Assembly: GCF_000222765.1 (NCBI RefSeq)
Contig: NZ_AFUE01000005.1
Location: 62,001-126,000 of the forward strand
Source of the DNA: Streptococcus cristatus ATCC 51100
GTDB taxonomy: Bacteria > Bacillota > Bacilli > Lactobacillales > Streptococcaceae
DNA: 64,000 nucleotides
Reading direction: 5' to 3'
A model generated the notes under the pieces. That model worked only from the letters and a program-made list of their open reading frames with translations. It did no database searches and was not told the DNA's origin. Position numbers and translations under genes: made by a program. This document shows, one piece after another, positions 1 to 7,751 of this stretch (position 1 is its first letter; every line of letters begins with the position of its first letter).

Positions 1-110
1 TTCCTCAACAAAAGAAGACCAAGAGCCGCAGTTGGGACAGCGACCTAGATACTTGGGCGAATGATATTCACAATTTTGACAGACAAAGGTCGTTTTTTCT
101 TAGCGATAAT
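1..110 (-). CDS. radA: DNA repair protein RadA, 5' end only, frame broken
   Basis: The first bases of a leftward gene that runs off the window. The encoded stretch has the RadA zinc finger: C-x2-C followed by SPKYLGRCPNCGSWSSFVEE, the second C-x2-C pair. RadA is a RecA/DnaB-like branch-migration helicase for recombination and transformation. A Shine-Dalgarno-like AAAGAGG lies just downstream of the preceding stop codon. The expected N-terminus (I-I-A-K-K-K-T-T-F-V) can only be read if one base is added to the A6 run at 94-99. As written, the zinc-finger frame meets TAA five codons before T-F-V, and there is no ATG, GTG or TTG in it. Gene identity is secure; intactness is not. Confidence 0.85.
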
Positions 111-120
111 AAACCTCTTT

Positions 121-636
121 CTATATCTCTATCTCACACTCAATCACTTGGCAAAAATCAATTTGCTCATTTGGCACAAACTGACGAATCAGCATGCGAT
201 GGGCTACAAGGACTACTGTCTGGTAATCTCGATACTTTGCCATACAGTCTACAAAACGAGCCTTCATCTCCTCAGCCGTCTCATACTGAATAGGACTACT
301 GGGGAGCAAGGCACCATTATTTTCTAAAAACAGGCTTCGAGCTTTTTCAAAGTTCCCTCTTCCCGTTTGATAAACCTGCCATTCGTGTAGCAAAGGCTCC
401 ACTCTCAAAGGAAGGCCAGTGGCACAAGCCACATAAGATGCCGTTTCTAAAGCTCGCGTCATTGCAGAAGACACCAGCAAATCAGCTGAACGCATTAAAG
501 GATGCTGGCAAAGTTCCTGAGCCTGCCGTCTTCCCTGCTCAGATAAAGGCGCCAAATCCAGACCAAAGCCAGTATAAGAACGCTCCTCTAACTCATGGTA
601 ATCAGGCTCACCATGGCGCACAAAGATCACTTTCAT
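121..636 (-). CDS. Histidine phosphatase (phosphoglycerate mutase) family protein
   Basis: A 171-residue protein opening MKVIFVRHGEPDY, the RHG phosphohistidine motif of the branch-2 histidine phosphatases; a second conserved His is in VLVAHRML near residue 148. The family contains phosphoglycerate mutases and small phosphatases; the real substrate is unknown. I start at the Met two bases after the dut stop codon, because the longer frame would run back into dut and lacks the family N-terminus. It lies between dut and radA, an order shared with S. pneumoniae, and is presumably co-transcribed with both. Confidence 0.85.
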   Translation of the reverse strand: MKVIFVRHGEPDYHELEERSYTGFGLDLAPLSEQGRRQAQELCQHPLMRSADLLVSSAMTRALETASYVACATGLPLRVEPLLHEWQVYQTGRGNFEKARSLFLENNGALLPSSPIQYETAEEMKARFVDCMAKYRDYQTVVLVAHRMLIRQFVPNEQIDFCQVIECEIEI

Positions 637-637
637 C

Positions 638-1081
638 TCAATGCCCAGTAGAGCCAAATCCGCCTGTCCGCACACCGTCGGCTACATCCCCATCCGCAAT
701 CAAAAATGGTGCGAAAACAGCCTGCACAATGCGGTCACCCACTTCCAGTACAACCTCTTGGTCTGTGATGTTCTGCATCTGAGCAAAGATATGGCCTTCA
801 TTTCCAGGATTGCCGTAGTAGTCGCCGTCGATGACCCCAACGGAGTTAATCAAAACCAGACCTTTTTTACGAGGATTGGACGAGCGGTCATAGAGGTAAA
901 GCACCTCACCGGGCTGCATATAGGCCTTGACACCAGTCGGAACTAGCTTAATCTCCCCTGGCGCAATGATGGTGCGCTCTGCCACTTTCAAATCATAGCC
1001 CGCTGCGTGAGCCGTCTCTCTCTTGGGTAATAAATCTTCATTTGGAAAGCTGGAAACCAGCTCGAATCCACGAATTTTCAT
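638..1081 (-). CDS. dut: dUTP diphosphatase (dUTPase)
   Basis: Hydrolyses dUTP to dUMP and pyrophosphate, keeping uracil out of DNA and feeding thymidylate synthesis. All five trimeric dUTPase motifs are visible in order: AAGYDL, DRSSNPRKKG, GVIDGDYYGNPGNEG, GDRIVQAVF and the C-terminal glycine-rich RTGGFGSTG that closes over the active site. 147 residues is the normal size. It is the first gene of the dut-phosphatase-radA unit. Confidence 0.95.
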   Translation of the reverse strand: MKIRGFELVSSFPNEDLLPKRETAHAAGYDLKVAERTIIAPGEIKLVPTGVKAYMQPGEVLYLYDRSSNPRKKGLVLINSVGVIDGDYYGNPGNEGHIFAQMQNITDQEVVLEVGDRIVQAVFAPFLIADGDVADGVRTGGFGSTGH

Positions 1082-1111
1082 ACAGTTCTCTTTTCTACTT
1101 TTGCTGTCCCT

Positions 1112-1140
1112 ATTATACTAAATTCGCAAAAAACAAGCAA
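1112..1140 (-). promoter_or_regulatory. Promoter of dut-radA unit, with ComX-box-like sequence
   Basis: On the minus strand TTGCTT, 17 bp, TATAAT form a good vegetative promoter about 30 bp before dut. Inside the spacer is TGCGAATT (1121-1128), resembling the streptococcal late-competence box TACGAATA at 6 of 8 positions. In S. pneumoniae the dut-radA unit belongs to the late competence regulon, so a degenerate box is plausible, but this match is imperfect. Confidence 0.5.
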
Positions 1141-1142
1141 AA

Positions 1143-1163
1143 GAACCGCCGATTGGGCGGTTC
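1143..1163 (-). terminator. Terminator of the Nudix gene
   Basis: GAACCGCC-gattg-GGCGGTTC, an 8-bp GC-rich stem followed on the minus strand by a T-rich tail. It lies directly behind the Nudix stop codon. The same stem recurs in the two csRNA genes of this window. Confidence 0.85.
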
Positions 1164-1166
1164 TCC

Positions 1167-1616
1167 TTAGTATAAACCTTTGACGACCTCTCCATCCTCT
1201 AAATAGGTAAACTGTTCCGTCAAATCTGACGTGAAAACCTGATACATTTCCTGAAAGCTCACGGCCAGCGAGTAGCGGTCAAGGTCTTTGCGGTCAATCC
1301 AGAATACCTCCCCTTCTTCGGATGAGACCAGTTCTCCCTCAAAACGATTGGTCTTGTAAAGAAAAACGATGTAACGCTCATCTTTTTCAGTATAAAACTG
1401 CTTGACACCACACAAGCGAGGCTCATAGATGGTCAGACCTGTTTCTTCCTTGATTTCCCTTATTACCGATTTGACAAAGGACTCACGATGTTCAACATGG
1501 CCGCCTGGAAAGCAAAGGCCGGTCCAATCATCATTTACTTTATTTTGCACTAAAATGCGGTCCCCATCGTAAACCATACACATATTTGTTAAAATAACTC
1601 GCTCCGCTCTTGACAT
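1167..1616 (-). CDS. Nudix hydrolase
   Basis: 149 residues with a complete Nudix box: G-x5-E-x7-REIKEETGL around residues 43-65, the Mg2+-binding site that cleaves nucleoside diphosphates linked to another moiety. The sequence MSRAERVILTNMCMVYD with N-terminal LVQNK resembles the 8-oxo-dGTP diphosphatase branch, but substrate cannot be fixed from sequence. Start chosen at the ATG preceded by GGAGGAG at 6 nt; the longer frame has no such site. It stands alone, with its own terminator. Confidence 0.85.
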   Translation of the reverse strand: MSRAERVILTNMCMVYDGDRILVQNKVNDDWTGLCFPGGHVEHRESFVKSVIREIKEETGLTIYEPRLCGVKQFYTEKDERYIVFLYKTNRFEGELVSSEEGEVFWIDRKDLDRYSLAVSFQEMYQVFTSDLTEQFTYLEDGEVVKGLY

Positions 1617-1720
1617 CTCTGCTCCTCCATCTACCGACCGATTCACTCGGCCTGCTGTGACTCATTATAACATAAAAGTGATTAAATTGATGAAAATCCA
1701 GATTTCTCAGCCCTTCCAGC

Positions 1721-1818
1721 AAAAAAACCGCCGATTGGGCGGTTCTTATAGGGAGATTATTATGAAAAAGAAAAGTTTTAGGATTTCATCAAATAAAGTT
1801 AGGAGGTCTTCATTTGAT
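1721..1818 (-). ncRNA. CiaR-controlled small RNA (csRNA), copy A
   Basis: A roughly 98-nt RNA predicted on the minus strand. The 5' hairpin CATCAAAT...ATTTGATG presents GACCTCCTAAC in its loop, an anti-Shine-Dalgarno sequence. It is followed by an A/U-rich linker with TCTCCC and ends in AACCGCC-gattg-GGCGGTT plus seven U. This architecture and the CiaR-type promoter are those of the csRNAs of S. pneumoniae, which repress translation by pairing with ribosome binding sites. Transcript ends are predicted from the -10 box and terminator. Confidence 0.82.
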
Positions 1819-1824
1819 GGTTAT

Positions 1825-1857
1825 ATTATATAAAGCTTATCTTAAAATTAGCTAAAA
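1825..1857 (-). promoter_or_regulatory. CiaR-type promoter of csRNA copy A
   Basis: On the minus strand TTTTAG-CTAAT-TTTAAG, then 10 bp, then TATAAT. The CiaR site is a TTTAAG direct repeat spaced 5 bp, placed 10-11 bp before the -10 where a -35 would be. The spacing is exact; the first half-site has one mismatch. There is no separate -35, as expected of an activator-dependent promoter. Confidence 0.8.
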
Positions 1858-1870
1858 ATAATTTTAGGTT

Positions 1871-2560
1871 TTATAATTCTTGCAAAAGATATTGAAATAG
1901 CTCTAAATTACCCTTTTCTTCGTTGATCAAAAACTCTGGATGCCACTGAAGGCCGATGATACGACTGCCATCCACAGCCTCAATCGCTTCGATGGTATTA
2001 TCCCTTGGGTCAAAGGCAGTTGCTCGGAAATTAGGCGCCAAGTCCTTGATGCTTTGGCGATGGACAGAATTGATCTGGCTGGCTTGACCAAATAAACGCT
2101 CCACGACGCTGCCTTTCTCTGTACGAATGGAGTGCGAAGTCCCAAACGGTTGCCCCTGCCAATGATTGTCAATTTGCTGATTAAGCGTGCCACCAAAAGC
2201 GACATTAACCAACTGCAGACCACGACAGATAGCTAAGACTGGCTTACCCTGACGAATAGCTTCCTTTAAGAGTGCCAGCTCAAACTCATCGCGAGCCAGA
2301 TTGTAATCATCGCTATCGATGGCCTTTTCCTCCCCATAAAACTGTGGATGAACGTTTTGACCACCTGATAAAATGAGCTTATCAATGGTTTCTATATAGT
2401 CCTTGACCAGACTCTTATCCCCGACAGGAATCACCATAGGCAGACCGCCGACTAGCTTGATGCTTTCGGCAAATTTGCAAGATACAGACGAATGAATATT
2501 TTTGCCCGCCTGATCCACTGGACAAAGATTAGCCGACACTCCAACAATTGTTCTGCACAT
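1871..2560 (-). CDS. Gamma-glutamyl-gamma-aminobutyrate hydrolase family protein (peptidase C26)
   Basis: 229 residues of class I glutamine amidotransferase fold. The nucleophile is the Cys of AICRGLQ (about residue 110) and the His/Glu pair is in LQWHPEF (about 206-212), so the catalytic triad is intact. PuuD-like enzymes free glutamate from gamma-glutamyl compounds; the substrate here is unknown. The opening MCRTIVGVSAN is typical. It stands alone upstream of csRNA copy A, whose promoter begins just past its stop codon. Confidence 0.85.
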   Translation of the reverse strand: MCRTIVGVSANLCPVDQAGKNIHSSVSCKFAESIKLVGGLPMVIPVGDKSLVKDYIETIDKLILSGGQNVHPQFYGEEKAIDSDDYNLARDEFELALLKEAIRQGKPVLAICRGLQLVNVAFGGTLNQQIDNHWQGQPFGTSHSIRTEKGSVVERLFGQASQINSVHRQSIKDLAPNFRATAFDPRDNTIEAIEAVDGSRIIGLQWHPEFLINEEKGNLELFQYLLQEL

Positions 2561-2700
2561 AGATGATCCCTCCTTAACTTGATATAGAATATCTTACCAT
2601 TCTACCTCTCAGCCGTCCAATAGTATTTTTTTAAGCTGGCCATAAAAATTTTTTATGTCAAGAACAGCTTTCCACAAAAATAGATATAGTAGCGACAGAC

Positions 2701-2730
2701 AAGAAAAAATCAGCAGAAGTCCGCTGATTT
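2701..2730 (-). terminator. Terminator of prmA-rsmE
   Basis: AAATCAGC-8 nt-GCTGATTT followed on the minus strand by six T. The rsmE stop codon overlaps the base of the stem. Confidence 0.85.
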
Positions 2731-3473
2731 CATTTTTCTAATTCAAGCATGACGCTGACTGCCGTCAAGGCATAAAGCGGAGCAGTTTCAGCCCGCAGGA
2801 TACGTGGACCTAGACCAGCGGAGACAGCACCTGCTTGGCCAAAGGCTACTATTTCATCTGGCGATAGACCACCTTCTGGTCCGAAGATGAAGAGCAGTTT
2901 GTCTCCCTTATCCAAACCTTTCACGGCCTGCACTAGAGCTGCAGTTTCTCCTTCTTTGGCCGATTCTTCATAGGCCACGACGATGCGGTCAAAGTCTGCC
3001 AAGACCGCCAGAAAGTCTGCCTTTGTATCAAAGAGCCGAACCTCAGGAATCATATTGCGCTTGCTCTGCTCTGCTGCTCCCTGAGCAATTTTCTCTAGTT
3101 TTTCGCTCTTTTTGGCCAGCTTTTTGCTATCCCACTTGGCCACCGACCAGTCAGCTGGAAAGGCCCAGATAGCATTGGCTCCTAGCTCTGTTGCCTTTTG
3201 AGTGATAAATTCCAACTTATCACCCTTGGGAAATCCTGAAGCAATGGTCACTTGAACCGGCAACTCGGTATTGTCTGCTAGCTCCTCCAAAATTTCCAAA
3301 CTCTGCTGGCTGGGTTCCAACACATGAGCCAGTCGTTTCACGCCATCATCAAAGACCAGTGTGACTTGATCGCCCTCCTTGAGCCGCATGACTGAAAACA
3401 TGTGTTTGGCCGTGTCCTTATCCTTGACTACCAGAGGAGACTGAGGATTTCCTTTTATAAAATACTGCTGCAT
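2730..3473 (-). CDS. rsmE: 16S rRNA (uracil1498-N3)-methyltransferase
   Basis: Methylates U1498 of 16S rRNA from S-adenosylmethionine. The 247-residue protein has the N-terminal PUA-like part (MQQYFIKG, HMFSVMRLKEGDQV) and the C-terminal SPOUT trefoil-knot motifs: FIFGPEGGLSPDE near residue 195 and LGPRILRAETAPLYAL near 222. Length is normal. It abuts prmA without a gap, so two translation-apparatus methylases form one unit, an arrangement common in Firmicutes. Confidence 0.95.
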   Translation of the reverse strand: MQQYFIKGNPQSPLVVKDKDTAKHMFSVMRLKEGDQVTLVFDDGVKRLAHVLEPSQQSLEILEELADNTELPVQVTIASGFPKGDKLEFITQKATELGANAIWAFPADWSVAKWDSKKLAKKSEKLEKIAQGAAEQSKRNMIPEVRLFDTKADFLAVLADFDRIVVAYEESAKEGETAALVQAVKGLDKGDKLLFIFGPEGGLSPDEIVAFGQAGAVSAGLGPRILRAETAPLYALTAVSVMLELEK

Positions 3474-4427
3474 CTAACCACCTATCACGCCTGAAATGTC
3501 CTGCGTTTTCTTAAAGACACAGGCATTCCATTCGCCCTGAATCATATGTGTTTCTAAGAAAAATCCTGCTGCTTCTGCTGACTCGCGCACCATTTCCCAC
3601 TTCTCAGAAATAATCCCACTCATAATCAGATAGCCCTCATCCTTGACCAGACGATAGGCATCCTCTGTCAGATGGATGAGAATATCGGCCAAAATGTTGG
3701 CAACAATGACGTCCGCCTCGATTTCTACACCTCGGAGAAGATCCCCTGGCGCCACATGAATGTTCTCCATACCAGGATTGAGCTCAATATTTTCCTGCGC
3801 CACGCGCACTGCCACCTTGTCTAAATCATAGGCGTAGATATCCTTAGCGCCCAAGAGTGAGCTAGCAATAGAGAGAACTCCGCTGCCCGTGCCTACATCC
3901 AGCACCGTTTCTCCGCCCCGCAAAACCTGCTCCAGAGCAAAGAGGCTCATCTTGGTCGTCGGGTGAGTACCCGTACCAAAGGCCATGCCAGGATCCAGTT
4001 TAATAATCTTCTCACCAGCTGTCGCCTCATACTCCGTCCATGATGGCACAATGGTCAAGTCGTGGGTGACCCGAGCCGGCTCAAAGTACTTCTTCCAATT
4101 GTCCGCCCAGTCTTCCTCGGCCAATTCCTGCCGAGTCAGCTGAATATCTCCCGTCTCCAAGCCAAATCCATCCAGCTCAGCCAGGTGCTCATTGGCCTGG
4201 GCCGCAATGGCCTCTATATCCACAGAATCTGGGTAGTAGCCGGTAATCTTGACCCGCTCGCTCTGCTCCACTTCTGGAAAAAGCTCGCCATACTGGTCAA
4301 CCTGCCCTAGATAATCTGCGCTGTCATCAATAGCCACACCCTGACTGCCCAGCTCAATCAGAATATTAGAGGCTGCTTCCTCCGCCTCACGCTTCACTTC
4401 AATCGTTAATTCCTGCCAAGTGTCCAT
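3474..4427 (-). CDS. prmA: Ribosomal protein L11 methyltransferase
   Basis: SAM-dependent methylase of ribosomal protein L11. 317 residues: N-terminal substrate-recognition domain, then a Rossmann methylase with [15 protein letters not shown] and [13 protein letters not shown] (SAM site, about residues 145-185) and VANILADI as post-motif. Two ATGs stand in tandem; I take the second (MDTWQELT), which fits the family N-terminus. No strong ribosome binding site precedes it. A short 33-codon open frame without a start codon ends on the tandem ATGs and may be the tail of a lost gene. Confidence 0.95.
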   Translation of the reverse strand: MDTWQELTIEVKREAEEAASNILIELGSQGVAIDDSADYLGQVDQYGELFPEVEQSERVKITGYYPDSVDIEAIAAQANEHLAELDGFGLETGDIQLTRQELAEEDWADNWKKYFEPARVTHDLTIVPSWTEYEATAGEKIIKLDPGMAFGTGTHPTTKMSLFALEQVLRGGETVLDVGTGSGVLSIASSLLGAKDIYAYDLDKVAVRVAQENIELNPGMENIHVAPGDLLRGVEIEADVIVANILADILIHLTEDAYRLVKDEGYLIMSGIISEKWEMVRESAEAAGFFLETHMIQGEWNACVFKKTQDISGVIGG

Positions 4428-4532
4428 CATTAAAATACCAAGCCCGTAAAACCTAAGACCAAAATAGGAAATTCTCTGACGACGCTTGCGTCTATGAGAG
4501 CCTTATCTTTTTTGACACAGTGTTTAGGGCGG

Positions 4533-4557
4533 GTTCAGTTAAGAAATTTAACTGAAC
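4533..4557. terminator. Perfect 10-bp inverted repeat behind the GNAT gene
   Basis: GTTCAGTTAA-gaaat-TTAACTGAAC just after the GNAT stop codon. No clear T-run follows on the minus strand, so terminator function is only probable. Confidence 0.5.
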
Positions 4558-4571
4558 AATCCTTTCTTTGT

Positions 4572-5042
4572 TTATTTCATTGTCTTCGTCATGTAAACCA
4601 TATCCATGCCCTCTTTTTCGGGCTCAGTATGAGTCTGTCGGTAGCCATTTTTCTCATAAAAAGCTACCATACCTTTATCTTGGAAAACCGTGCACAAATC
4701 CCATTGCATAACGGTGGAGAATTTCTCCTCTATCAGACCAAGCCCCTCAGAACCATATCCTTTGTTCTGGTACTGAGGCAAAATCGCCACTGTTCCAATC
4801 CAGCCTGCTGTCTGTTCATCATTTGTATTCAAGCGAATAAAGCCCAGAATCTTCTCGTCGTCTTTGACAAAATAATAAAAACTATTGGACCGCTCAACCA
4901 GCTTCCAGCGAATCCGCTCACGCTCCTCCAGATAGGGGTCGTATTGATCCTGATATTTCTCATAAACGGCCTTAAAACTCGCTCGCTGAATGGCAATAAT
5001 GGTCTCTAAATCCTCAGCTCCCGCCCGTTCAATATAAATCAT
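4572..5042 (-). CDS. GNAT family N-acetyltransferase
   Basis: 156 residues with the acetyl-CoA binding stretch VAILPQYQNKGYGSEGL (Q/R-x-x-G-x-G/A, about residues 90-106) and the C-terminal FYEKNGY element of GNAT enzymes. Acceptor unknown. Its ATG overlaps the upstream Nudix stop codon by 4 bp (ATGA) and is preceded by GGAGGTG, so the genes are translationally coupled. Confidence 0.85.
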   Translation of the reverse strand: MIYIERAGAEDLETIIAIQRASFKAVYEKYQDQYDPYLEERERIRWKLVERSNSFYYFVKDDEKILGFIRLNTNDEQTAGWIGTVAILPQYQNKGYGSEGLGLIEEKFSTVMQWDLCTVFQDKGMVAFYEKNGYRQTHTEPEKEGMDMVYMTKTMK

Positions 5043-5491
5043 GCTCGCACCTCCAAATAATCACTCAACCTGTCCTGCAACTGCGGAATAACCTTTTCAT
5101 CTGCTAAAAACTGGCTCACATCCATCATCTGATAAGCCTGGCCCTCATCACCAAAGATGATACTGGCACATTCTTCCTGAGAGATAGTTCCAACCATAAA
5201 AATAGAAGTTGTGTCAGGATCAAGCATTCCTTGATAGTCCTTAACCCAGAGAATATCCGCTTCTTCAAGCTTTAAACCAAGCTCTTCAAAAACTTCTCTT
5301 TGGACGCATTCAAAAGGCGTCTCCTCACCCTCACGGCCACCGCCCGGCAATTCCCACATATTGGGCCAAGGGATGGTTGAAATATCGTCTCGCAAGATAG
5401 TCAGCAGCTTATCATCACAGATCAAGGCAATCTTGCAGCCAGAAAATTCCATCTGTTTGTACAGCAAATCTAGTCCTTCTGCATTTTCCAT
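5039..5491 (-). CDS. Nudix hydrolase
   Basis: 150 residues with the Nudix box GGGREGEETPFECVQREVFEELGL in two parts: G-x5-E (GREGEE) then REVFEELGL, about residues 50-73. Unlike the gene at 1.2-1.6 kb this one sits in a three-gene unit, DUF3013-Nudix-GNAT, with AGGAGG eight bases ahead of its ATG and overlap with the next gene. Substrate not deducible. Confidence 0.85.
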   Translation of the reverse strand: MENAEGLDLLYKQMEFSGCKIALICDDKLLTILRDDISTIPWPNMWELPGGGREGEETPFECVQREVFEELGLKLEEADILWVKDYQGMLDPDTTSIFMVGTISQEECASIIFGDEGQAYQMMDVSQFLADEKVIPQLQDRLSDYLEVRA

Positions 5492-5500
5492 AAGCGCCTC

Positions 5501-5971
5501 CTAGTACCTCGGATAAGGATAGAAATCCGTCTCAGTCAAGTCCGCTCTACCATTTTCAAAAGCCTCAGCATTCCAAGGTATCTCAAACTCTGCTGCCTCT
5601 GGATCTGCTAAGAAATCCATGAGTGCATCGAGACCAGACTCAGCTGTTTGGGTTAGGAAATCCACGAAATAAGCCAGAAACTCCCGCGACAGCCCCTTCT
5701 TAGGCTCATAGGGCAGGGCAGCCAGATAGTCCTCGGCCTCAAAACGAGACTTGACCGGATTATAGAAAAGCATGGCTTCCTCAAAGTAAATATCCTCAGC
5801 CGAGGCATTGCCTTCAGCATCAACCGTCTCAATCCCGCCTGGGTTTTGCACCTCAAGGAGAAAGGCCACTTCCACCGCGTGATTTTTCTTGTCCCAGTTA
5901 ATCTCATAGTCAAAAGAAAAATTCTTCTCCATTTCCTCATCTAATATATCTAAAAAACCGTACTTAGCCAT
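5501..5971 (-). CDS. DUF3013 family protein
   Basis: 156 residues, very acidic, no signal peptide or membrane segment. The opening MAKYGFLDILDEEMEK, the central YFEEAMLFYNPVKSRF and the closing DFYPYPRY match my recollection of the DUF3013 family of lactic acid bacteria; no function is known. First gene of the unit with Nudix and GNAT, suggesting a cytosolic role. Confidence 0.7.
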   Translation of the reverse strand: MAKYGFLDILDEEMEKNFSFDYEINWDKKNHAVEVAFLLEVQNPGGIETVDAEGNASAEDIYFEEAMLFYNPVKSRFEAEDYLAALPYEPKKGLSREFLAYFVDFLTQTAESGLDALMDFLADPEAAEFEIPWNAEAFENGRADLTETDFYPYPRY

Positions 5972-6058
5972 GATTTCCTCTTTTCATTGTGATAAAATAT
6001 TACTATCTATAATAGTAACACAAAACGCTAAGAAAAACACTTGCAGAAAGGAAATCTT

Positions 6059-7327
6059 ATGCCAGAAAACCTAGCCCTGCGCATGCGACCGACCAGCATT
6101 GATCAGATTATCGGCCAGCAGCATCTGGTCGGACCCGGGAAAATCATCCGTCGCATGGTTGAAGCCAACCGCCTGTCCTCGATGATTCTCTACGGGCCAC
6201 CCGGCATCGGCAAAACCTCCATCGCCTCAGCTATTGCCGGCACAACCAAATATGCCTTTCGAACCTTTAACGCCACCGTAGATAGTAAGAAGCGCCTGCA
6301 GGAGATCGCTGAAGAAGCTAAATTTTCCGGCGGACTGGTGCTCCTTCTGGACGAGATTCACCGTCTGGACAAGACCAAGCAAGACTTTCTGCTGCCACTA
6401 TTAGAAAGCGGTCTGGTCATCATGATTGGAGCGACGACAGAAAATCCTTTCTTTTCTGTCACCCCTGCCATTCGAAGCCGGGTTCAGATATTTGAGCTTG
6501 AACCCCTCAGCAACGACGACATCCGGACAGCCATTCAGCTAGCCTTGACGGATAAGGAACGAGGATTTGATTTTCCAGTGGAGCTAGACGATGAAGCTCT
6601 AGACTTCATTGCTATCTCTACCAACGGAGACCTGCGCTCTGCCTATAACTCGCTGGACCTAGCAGTACTCTCTACCCCAGAAGATGGCAAGGGTATCCGC
6701 CACATCACTCTCGATGTCATGGAAAACAGCCTGCAAAAGAGCTATATCACCATGGATAAGGACGGGGACGGCCATTATGATGTCCTCTCTGCTCTGCAGA
6801 AGTCCATCCGTGGCTCCGATGTCAATGCCAGTCTCCACTACGCAGCTCGCCTCGTTGAGGCAGGAGACTTGCCTAGCCTAGCTCGACGCTTGACCGTTAT
6901 TGCTTACGAGGATATTGGCCTGGCAAATCCTGACGCCCAAGTCCATACCGTTACAGCTTTGGAAGCTGCCCAACGGATCGGCTTTCCTGAAGCCCGTATC
7001 CTCATTGCCAATATTGTTATTGATCTGGCTCTATCTCCCAAGTCCAACTCAGCCTATGTGGCCATGGATAAAGCTTTGGCTGACCTACGGAAGAATGGCA
7101 ACCTCCCCATTCCCCGCCACTTACGCGATGGCCACTATGCCGGCAGCAAGGAATTGGGCAACGCACAGGACTATCTCTACCCTCACTCCTATCCTGGCAA
7201 TTGGGTCAAGCAAGACTATCTGCCTGACAAGATAAGAGATGCCGATTATTTCACTCCCAATGAAAATGGCAAGTACGAGCGAGCTCTTGGATTGACCAAG
7301 AATAAGATTGATGACTTAAAAAAATGA
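6059..7327 (+). CDS. rarA: Replication-associated recombination protein A (RarA/MgsA family AAA+ ATPase)
   Basis: 422-residue clamp-loader-like AAA+ ATPase acting at stalled forks. Walker A is GPPGIGKTS (about 43-51), Walker B LLLDEIH, sensor 1 GATTENPFF, followed by the RarA-specific C-terminal part (IRGSDVNASLHYAARL, IAYEDIGLANP, ALSPKSNSAYVAM). I start at MPENLALRMRP behind AGAAAGGA rather than at the Met six codons earlier. Divergent from DUF3013. Confidence 0.92.
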   Translation: MPENLALRMRPTSIDQIIGQQHLVGPGKIIRRMVEANRLSSMILYGPPGIGKTSIASAIAGTTKYAFRTFNATVDSKKRLQEIAEEAKFSGGLVLLLDEIHRLDKTKQDFLLPLLESGLVIMIGATTENPFFSVTPAIRSRVQIFELEPLSNDDIRTAIQLALTDKERGFDFPVELDDEALDFIAISTNGDLRSAYNSLDLAVLSTPEDGKGIRHITLDVMENSLQKSYITMDKDGDGHYDVLSALQKSIRGSDVNASLHYAARLVEAGDLPSLARRLTVIAYEDIGLANPDAQVHTVTALEAAQRIGFPEARILIANIVIDLALSPKSNSAYVAMDKALADLRKNGNLPIPRHLRDGHYAGSKELGNAQDYLYPHSYPGNWVKQDYLPDKIRDADYFTPNENGKYERALGLTKNKIDDLKK

Positions 7328-7359
7328 TGGCATCGTTTGCAAAAAATCACATTTTTCTC

Positions 7360-7390
7360 TTGAATTTTTCAAAATTTATGGTATTATAAT
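7360..7390 (+). promoter_or_regulatory. Promoter of the 6S RNA gene
   Basis: TTGAAT, 19 bp, TATAAT; the predicted start about 7396-7397 coincides with the base of the RNA's closing stem. Confidence 0.55.
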
Positions 7391-7396
7391 TATAGA

Positions 7397-7586
7397 AACG
7401 CTGTGGTGTACGACTTCACACTTAAGTGTTGACCGACTATTTTTTGTATTATTAGGGAAACAAAAGACTTCTAACAGCGTGCAAGCCGTGTCACGCGGAA
7501 GCAGCTTCAGTTAGAGCGAGTTGCCCACCTGCTTAATTGCGCGGGTTCAATACAAATCGTGAAGGTCCGGCACCAATACAGCTTTT
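7397..7586 (+). ncRNA. ssrS: 6S RNA
   Basis: About 190 nt of non-coding sequence between rarA and tRNA-Lys with its own promoter. The two ends form a long interrupted stem: GCTGT-GGTG-GAC-TTCAC at the 5' side pairs with GTGAA-GTC-CACC-ACAGC at 7550-7582, followed by T5. A long closing stem around a large central region is the hallmark of 6S RNA, which sequesters sigma-A RNA polymerase. Assignment rests on structure, size and context, not on an alignment. Confidence 0.7.
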
Positions 7587-7592
7587 TCTCTT

Positions 7593-7665
7593 GCCTCCTT
7601 AGCTCAGTTGGTAGAGCAGTAGACTCTTAATCTATGGGTCGCAGGTTCGAGCCCTGCAGGGGGCA
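7593..7665 (+). tRNA. tRNA-Lys (anticodon CTT)
   Basis: Acceptor stem GCCTCCT pairs with AGGGGGC, D-loop AGCTCAGTTGGTAGAGC, anticodon loop CTCTTAA with CTT, T-arm GCAGGTTCGAGCCCTGC, discriminator A; CCA not encoded. Its last 11 bases form part of the attachment site of the element that follows. Confidence 0.97.
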
Positions 7666-7681
7666 TAGAAAGTATGACTAA
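7655..7681 (+). repeat. attL, 27-bp direct repeat
   Basis: Identical to 12687-12713. It begins in the tRNA T-arm/acceptor region, so integration leaves the tRNA intact. Confidence 0.9.
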
Positions 7682-7683
7682 GA

Positions 7684-7706
7684 AAGCCTATTCTATAGGC
7701 TTTTTT
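7684..7706 (+). terminator. Terminator behind tRNA-Lys (element-borne)
   Basis: AAGCCTAT-tct-ATAGGCTT plus T-run, just inside the element. The chromosomal counterpart now lies beyond attR at 12712-12738, so the element appears to bring its own replacement terminator. Confidence 0.75.
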
Positions 7707-7722
7707 ACTTGCTCCGAAATCA

Positions 7723-7745
7723 TTTTGCCCCACTTTCTGCCCCAC
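7723..7745 (+). promoter_or_regulatory. Candidate integrase arm-type sites, left end
   Basis: Two direct copies of a TTTTGCCCCAC-type motif between attL and the integrase stop codon. A matching pair lies near attR, in the same orientation. Position at both ends of the element suggests integrase arm binding; function is inferred. Confidence 0.5.
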
Positions 7746-7751
7746 ATTTTT

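Noticed and set aside
1759-1830. Short plus-strand ORF MKKKSFRISSNKVRR... behind a GGGAGA site, repeated as a shorter ORF near 43100
   Set aside because: The apparent RBS-ATG pair is the complement of the csRNA. Frames differ in length and sequence between the two copies, while the antisense RNA structure and promoter are conserved.
4430-4533. Minus-strand frame ending [18 protein letters not shown]
   Set aside because: 33 codons between stop codons, no start codon and no family recognised; at most a remnant, so not listed as a gene.
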